Positions 13,942-17,036 of a stretch of 17,036 bases of DNA are shown piece after piece (within the stretch, counting starts at the first letter, position 1; every line of letters starts with the position of its first letter). Where the stretch lies: the NCBI GenBank assembly GCA_900553135.1, contig USCO01000032.1, positions 1 to 17,036 of the forward strand, written 5' to 3'. The notes beneath the pieces are model-generated. The model saw nothing but the letters and a program-made list of their open reading frames with translations. It ran no database searches and had not been told where the DNA came from. The DNA is from an uncultured Eubacteriales bacterium. GTDB taxonomy: Bacteria > Bacillota > Clostridia > Oscillospirales > Oscillospiraceae. The translations under genes and the position numbers were made by a program.

Positions 13942-16002
13942 TCAATAGTTGTCGGTGTGGATCTCAAAGAAGCTCTTGGAGTACAGGCAGGTGGGGCACA
14001 CCTCGGGGGCGGCGGTGCCCACCACGATGTGGCCGCAGTTGCGGCACTCCCAAACCTTGACCTCGCTCTTGGCAAAGACCTGGGCGGTCTCCACGTTGTG
14101 CAGCAGGGCGCGGTAGCGCTCCTCGTGGCGCTTCTCAATGGCGGCCACCAGGCGGAACTTGGCGGCCAGCTCAGGGAAGCCCTCCTCCTCGGCGGTTTTG
14201 GCGAAACCGTCGTACATGTCCGTCCACTCGTAGTTCTCGCCCTCGGCGGCGTGGAGCAGGTTCTCGGCGGTGCTGCCCAGGCCGTGGAGCTCCTCGAACC
14301 ACAGCTTGGCGTGGGCCTTCTCGTTCTCCGCGGTCTGGAGGAAGAGGGCCGCGATCTGCTCATAGCCCTCGCTCTGGGCCACAGCGGAGAAGTAGGTGTA
14401 CTTGTTGCGGGCCTGGGACTCACCGGCGAAGGCGGCCTCCAGGTTTTTCTCGGTCTGAGTTCCGGCGTACTTGTTTCCGCCCGCGGCGGGCTTCTCCGCC
14501 ACCAGCTCAAAGGCAGAGGCGGGCTGCTTGCAGAGGGGGCAGGTGAAGTCGTCGGGCAGGGACTCGCCCTCATAGATGTAGCCGCAAACTTTGCACTTCC
14601 ACTGTTTCATGGGTTTTTCCTCCTTGACGTGTAGCATGTCACTGTGGTCCTGGTATGTAGTGTGGAGCATCTTCTCAGCCATTTCGCTCAGCGGCTGGCC
14701 GTAGAAGGTCTCGTAGAGCTGCTGAATCTCGGGGTTTTTGTGGCTGGCGCGCAGGGCCATGGAGCCGTCCCGCTGATACAGGGCGGCGATGCGCTGCTTG
14801 CGGGTCTCGTCCTTGTCCTTCATCAGGTCCTTGGGCTGTCCGCCGCCGCCGATGCAGCCGCCGGGGCAGGCCATGACCTCCACGAAGTGGTACTGCTTGC
14901 CGCTCTCCTTCATGCGGGCCAGGAAATTCCGGGCGTTGGCAGTGCCGTATACCACGGCCACCTGCACGGTGAGCTCGCCAAGGGCCACCTGGGCCTCCCG
15001 CACCCCTTCATAGCCCCGGACCTCCTTCAGCTGAAGCAGGGACTCCGGCGCGCTCAGGCCGGTGAGATACTCGTAGGCGGTGCGCAGGGCGGCCTCCATG
15101 ACGCCGCCGGTGTTGCCGAAGATGACGCCGGCGCCGGAGGCCTGGCCCATGAGGGAGTCGTAGGCGGAGTCCTCCAGGGCGTTCCAGTCCACACCTTCGG
15201 CCTTGGCCCAGCGGGCCAGTTCCCGGGTGGTGATGACCTGATCGGTGTCCCGCATGCCCTCCACGCCGTGGTAGTCGGCGGCGGCGTGCATCTCCTCACG
15301 CCGGATCTCAAACTTTTTGGCGGTGCAGGGGGTCAGGGCCACGTGGACGATTTTCTTGGGGTCCAGGCCCATTTGCCGGGCAAAGTAGGTTTTTACTGTG
15401 GGACCCTGCATACCGATGGGGCTCTTGGCAGTGGAGAGGTGGGGCAGCAGCTCAGGGGCGTAAATCTCCGCAAAGCGCACCCAGCCGGGGCAGCAGCTGG
15501 TGAACTGGGGGAGAGGGCGGTCCTTCTCCGTAACCCGGCGGATGAGCTCACTGGCCTCCTCCACGATGGTGAGGTCGGCGGCAAAGTTGGTGTCCAGCAC
15601 ATAGTCGGCGCCCAGCGCGCGGAGCAGGGCCACCATTTTGCCCTCCACAAAGGCGCCGGGCTCCAGGCCAAATTCCTCGCCCAGGGCCACACGTACCGCC
15701 GGGGAGGTGCTGACCACCACGATCTTGTCGGGGTCGGCTACCGCCTGGCGTACCTGGGGACATTCGTCCCGCTCGGTGATGCTGTCCACCGGGCAGACGT
15801 TGGCGCACTGTCCGCAATAGATGCAGATGGCCTTGCCGCCGGTCGCCTCCAGGGTATAGGTGCCGTGTACCCCCATGAGATTGGTACAGGCCTCTTTGCA
15901 CATCCCGCAGCGGATGCACTCCTCCTCCCAGCGCAGGATGCTGGGGTTGTCCGCCTCAATGGGCACGCGGACGGATAGGGGCAGATGTTTCAGATTCCTC
16001 AC
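13942..16002 (-). CDS. [FeFe] hydrogenase fused to rubredoxin-rubrerythrin-rubredoxin
   Basis: From GTG 16002 the fusion has 686 residues. This start overlaps the upstream stop as GTGA and fits the usual RNLKHLP N-terminus; an ATG at 16041 is also in frame. Two [4Fe-4S] sites come first (C29/32/35/39 and C60/63/66/70). The H-cluster motifs follow: TSCCPGW (C170 proton relay, C171 ligand), TPCTAKK (Thr where many have Met) and MACPGGCIGGGG (C379, C383). The hydrogenase ends near residue 450. About 15 residues later, from M465, come a rubredoxin (CKVCGY...CPLC), a ferritin-like diiron bundle (AGESQAR, ENEKAH, EKRHEERY) and a C-terminal rubredoxin (CRNCG...CPTC). Hydrogenase consumes or makes H2; rubrerythrin reduces peroxide using rubredoxin electrons. 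I infer H2- or ferredoxin-driven peroxide reduction. The gene is cotranscribed with a PerR-like regulator. Confidence 0.92.
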   Translation of the reverse strand: MRNLKHLPLSVRVPIEADNPSILRWEEECIRCGMCKEACTNLMGVHGTYTLEATGGKAICIYCGQCANVCPVDSITERDECPQVRQAVADPDKIVVVSTSPAVRVALGEEFGLEPGAFVEGKMVALLRALGADYVLDTNFAADLTIVEEASELIRRVTEKDRPLPQFTSCCPGWVRFAEIYAPELLPHLSTAKSPIGMQGPTVKTYFARQMGLDPKKIVHVALTPCTAKKFEIRREEMHAAADYHGVEGMRDTDQVITTRELARWAKAEGVDWNALEDSAYDSLMGQASGAGVIFGNTGGVMEAALRTAYEYLTGLSAPESLLQLKEVRGYEGVREAQVALGELTVQVAVVYGTANARNFLARMKESGKQYHFVEVMACPGGCIGGGGQPKDLMKDKDETRKQRIAALYQRDGSMALRASHKNPEIQQLYETFYGQPLSEMAEKMLHTTYQDHSDMLHVKEEKPMKQWKCKVCGYIYEGESLPDDFTCPLCKQPASAFELVAEKPAAGGNKYAGTQTEKNLEAAFAGESQARNKYTYFSAVAQSEGYEQIAALFLQTAENEKAHAKLWFEELHGLGSTAENLLHAAEGENYEWTDMYDGFAKTAEEEGFPELAAKFRLVAAIEKRHEERYRALLHNVETAQVFAKSEVKVWECRNCGHIVVGTAAPEVCPTCLYSKSFFEIHTDNY
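14608..14625 (-). promoter_or_regulatory. internal ribosome binding site and start codon at the fusion joint
   Basis: On the minus strand AAGGAGG (14625-14619), an 8-base spacer and ATG (14610-14608) lie in frame inside the fused gene, exactly where a free rubrerythrin would begin (MKQWKCKVCGY). Starting here would give a 222-residue rubredoxin-rubrerythrin-rubredoxin. The site encodes the linker residues KEEKP of the fusion. It looks like the preserved translation signal of a once separate gene and may still work. Confidence 0.75.
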
Positions 16003-16391
16003 AGTCCTTTCTGTCGATGTTTCTTCTTGCATTCCGGACACACATACAGCAGCTTCAGGTCATAGGCCAAAATGGGCATCCCGGCCCGCTGCTCCAACTG
16101 GGCCGTGAGATCCCCCAAATCAAGATCCGCCAGCTTGCCGCACACCTGACATACCAGGTGGTCGTGGCGCTGGACCCGGTCGTACCGGTCGGGCTGGCCC
16201 TCCACCGAGATCTTGCGGATCTGGTGCTGGTCGCACAGTCGATTCAGGTTGTTGTACACGGTGGCCAGCACCACGGCGGGGTAGGCTTCCCGCAGCCGGA
16301 GAAAGATCTGCTCCGCTGTCATGTGGTCGTAAGAAGACGTCACGATCTCCAAAATTTTCTTCCCGTACTTTGTCAAAACATTCCACACCAC
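15999..16391 (-). CDS. PerR-like Fur-family metalloregulator
   Basis: The protein has 130 residues, starting at GTG 16391. The winged-helix DNA-binding part (MTAEQIFLRL...VVLATVYNNLNRLCD) is followed by the dimerisation domain. The structural zinc site has C81/C84 and C118/C121. The five regulatory-metal ligands of Bacillus PerR (H37, D85, H91, H93, D104) align with H23, D71, H76, H78 and D89, so an iron-dependent peroxide sensor is likely. The N-terminus is about 14 residues shorter than Bacillus PerR, which would remove most of the first helix; no better upstream start is seen. Its stop overlaps the GTG of the hydrogenase-rubrerythrin gene (GTGA), so the two are translationally coupled. A palindrome between the promoter and its start suggests autoregulation. 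Zur or Fur function is less likely given the ligand set. Confidence 0.85.
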   Translation of the reverse strand: MVWNVLTKYGKKILEIVTSSYDHMTAEQIFLRLREAYPAVVLATVYNNLNRLCDQHQIRKISVEGQPDRYDRVQRHDHLVCQVCGKLADLDLGDLTAQLEQRAGMPILAYDLKLLYVCPECKKKHRQKGL

Positions 16392-16392
16392 T

Positions 16393-16409
16393 TTTAGAAA
16401 CGTTCTAAA
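16393..16409 (-). promoter_or_regulatory. palindromic operator (Fur/PerR-type candidate)
   Basis: TTTAGAA-ACG-TTCTAAA is a perfect 7-bp inverted repeat with a 3-base centre. It lies between the -10 box and the PerR-like start codon, over the expected transcription start near 16407, the right place for repression. It differs in sequence from the Bacillus PerR box but has the same AT-rich dyad character. Confidence 0.6.
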
Positions 16410-16413
16410 TTTT

Positions 16414-16441
16414 ATTATATTGGCCGGACGGTGGAAGTCAA
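16414..16441 (-). promoter_or_regulatory. sigma-A promoter of the PerR/hydrogenase-rubrerythrin operon
   Basis: On the minus strand TTGACT (16441-16436), a 16-base spacer and a perfect TATAAT (16419-16414) form a strong promoter. The leader to the GTG at 16391 is only about 16 bases. Confidence 0.75.
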
Positions 16442-16510
16442 GAGGAAATGGAGAAGAAAAGTTTTAAGCTTTTATAAAAAATATCGAAATAGTACACTTT
16501 TGAAATAAAA

Positions 16511-16546
16511 AGCTCGCCGCAAGAGATCGACCTCCTGCGGCGAGCT
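16511..16546 (-). terminator. terminator of the gene at the right edge
   Basis: An 11-bp perfect stem (16511-16521 with 16536-16546) with a 14-base loop is followed on the minus strand by TTTTTATTTC. It lies about 60 bases after the stop of the minus-strand gene ending at 16606. The stretch 16442-16510 between this and the operon promoter is AT-rich and holds nothing else that I recognise. Confidence 0.8.
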
Positions 16547-16605
16547 GAATATTGGCAGCATGATAGATACCGGCATGGCCGGATTGGATTCTGCGGTCAA
16601 GCCGT

Positions 16606-17036
16606 TCAATCGAACATTACTTCATCGGCTAACTCTTGGTTGGCGCTGGATAGCTCGGGGTCTACGATGGACGCCGGAGCAGTTCGCTTCACGATTTCCT
16701 CGCCGGTGAAATCCCATCCGCCGTCAGCATTTACTTCGTTTGTATTGACCATGACTTCCAGATCATGATACAGGAATCGCAGCCAACCTGCGCCAGCGTT
16801 GTCGTTTCCCAGGTATTCATAATCCTCCACTCCAATCAGGGAGAAGAAGTCGTCAAAGGACATTTCATTCTCCATGTCTGGAAACAGTACGCCTGCCGTG
16901 GAGACAAAACCGGCGCATTTGAGCTGATCTTCATATACGTCCATGGCCTTTTCCGCGTCACCGCTCTGTGTGCCGAAAAAGTAGGGAATATATTCCGTAT
17001 CCGGTTCCCCAATACAGATGGCGGCATTATCCGGGA
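16606..17036 (-). CDS. hypothetical acidic protein, C-terminal part (partial)
   Basis: The minus-strand frame stays open from the right edge of the window (codons from 17034) to the stop at 16606, about 142 residues. The true start is outside; the ATG at 16944 is internal and has no good ribosome binding site, so the gene should not be called as a short 112-residue protein. The visible part is strongly acidic, with aromatic-rich segments (DTEYIPYFFG, FDDFFSLIGVEDYEYLG, WLRFLYHDLEVMV) and GGWDFTGEEIV. I do not recognise a family. It might be the C-terminal domain of a lipoprotein or surface protein, but no signal is in view. A terminator follows it. Confidence 0.65.
   Translation of the reverse strand, partial: PDNAAICIGEPDTEYIPYFFGTQSGDAEKAMDVYEDQLKCAGFVSTAGVLFPDMENEMSFDDFFSLIGVEDYEYLGNDNAGAGWLRFLYHDLEVMVNTNEVNADGGWDFTGEEIVKRTAPASIVDPELSSANQELADEVMFD

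Noticed and set aside
13707..14573. A minus-strand frame of 288 codons overlapping the rubrerythrin part
   Set aside because: Its product is mostly P, S, T, R and A, as expected for an off-frame reading of GC-rich DNA, and it covers the true rubrerythrin frame and the RocB-like 3' end.
16606..16944. A complete 112-residue gene starting at ATG 16944
   Set aside because: The same frame is open to the window edge, and the ATG has no ribosome binding site, so it is an internal Met of a gene that continues outside.

Overview
The window looks like a chromosome segment from a moderately GC-rich, anaerobic, gut-type member of the Clostridia, most likely Oscillospiraceae (Flavonifractor/Lawsonibacter-like). 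This is inferred from gene content, not from a search. The signs are an [FeFe] hydrogenase joined to a rubrerythrin, SLH-anchored surface proteins, strong AGGAGG-type ribosome binding sites, tRNA genes that encode their CCA, and GC-rich coding DNA.

Region 1 (1-1740) is accessory DNA. It holds the last codons of a probable VirB4-type conjugation ATPase, an AT-rich gene for a membrane-anchored coiled-coil protein with its own promoter and terminator, a small gene whose reading frame runs into the 5' half of a broken tRNA-Arg gene, a short in-frame remnant, and a 66-residue hypothetical gene. It reads as the edge of a decayed integrative conjugative element.

Region 2 (1810-5160) returns to core-like genes. 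It has a tRNA-Ala(GGC), then a coupled pair encoding an HD-GYP response regulator and a stand-alone HPt protein. A shared bidirectional terminator separates these from a minus-strand pair, a DUF5655-like protein followed by a zinc alcohol dehydrogenase.

Region 3 (5160-9715) is a two-gene secreted operon. Two paralogous sialidase-superfamily (BNR/Asp-box) beta-propeller proteins lie in tandem. Only the second carries a repeat domain and three SLH domains for cell-wall attachment. A tRNA-Gly(GCC) follows.

Region 4 (9887-13925) holds a thioredoxin-reductase-like flavoprotein that lacks the CxxC redox motif, a divergent LysR regulator, and a RocB-like M20 metallopeptidase.

Region 5 (13925-16445) is a minus-strand operon behind a promoter with a palindromic operator. 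It encodes a PerR-like Fur-family regulator, then (GTGA overlap) a single reading frame fusing a complete [FeFe] hydrogenase to a rubredoxin-rubrerythrin-rubredoxin. The fusion joint contains a perfectly placed internal ribosome binding site and ATG, so both a fusion and a free rubrerythrin may be made. This is the most striking feature of the window. Peroxide sensing, hydrogen metabolism and peroxide reduction appear to be wired into one transcript.

The right edge holds the 3' part of an unrecognised acidic-protein gene.
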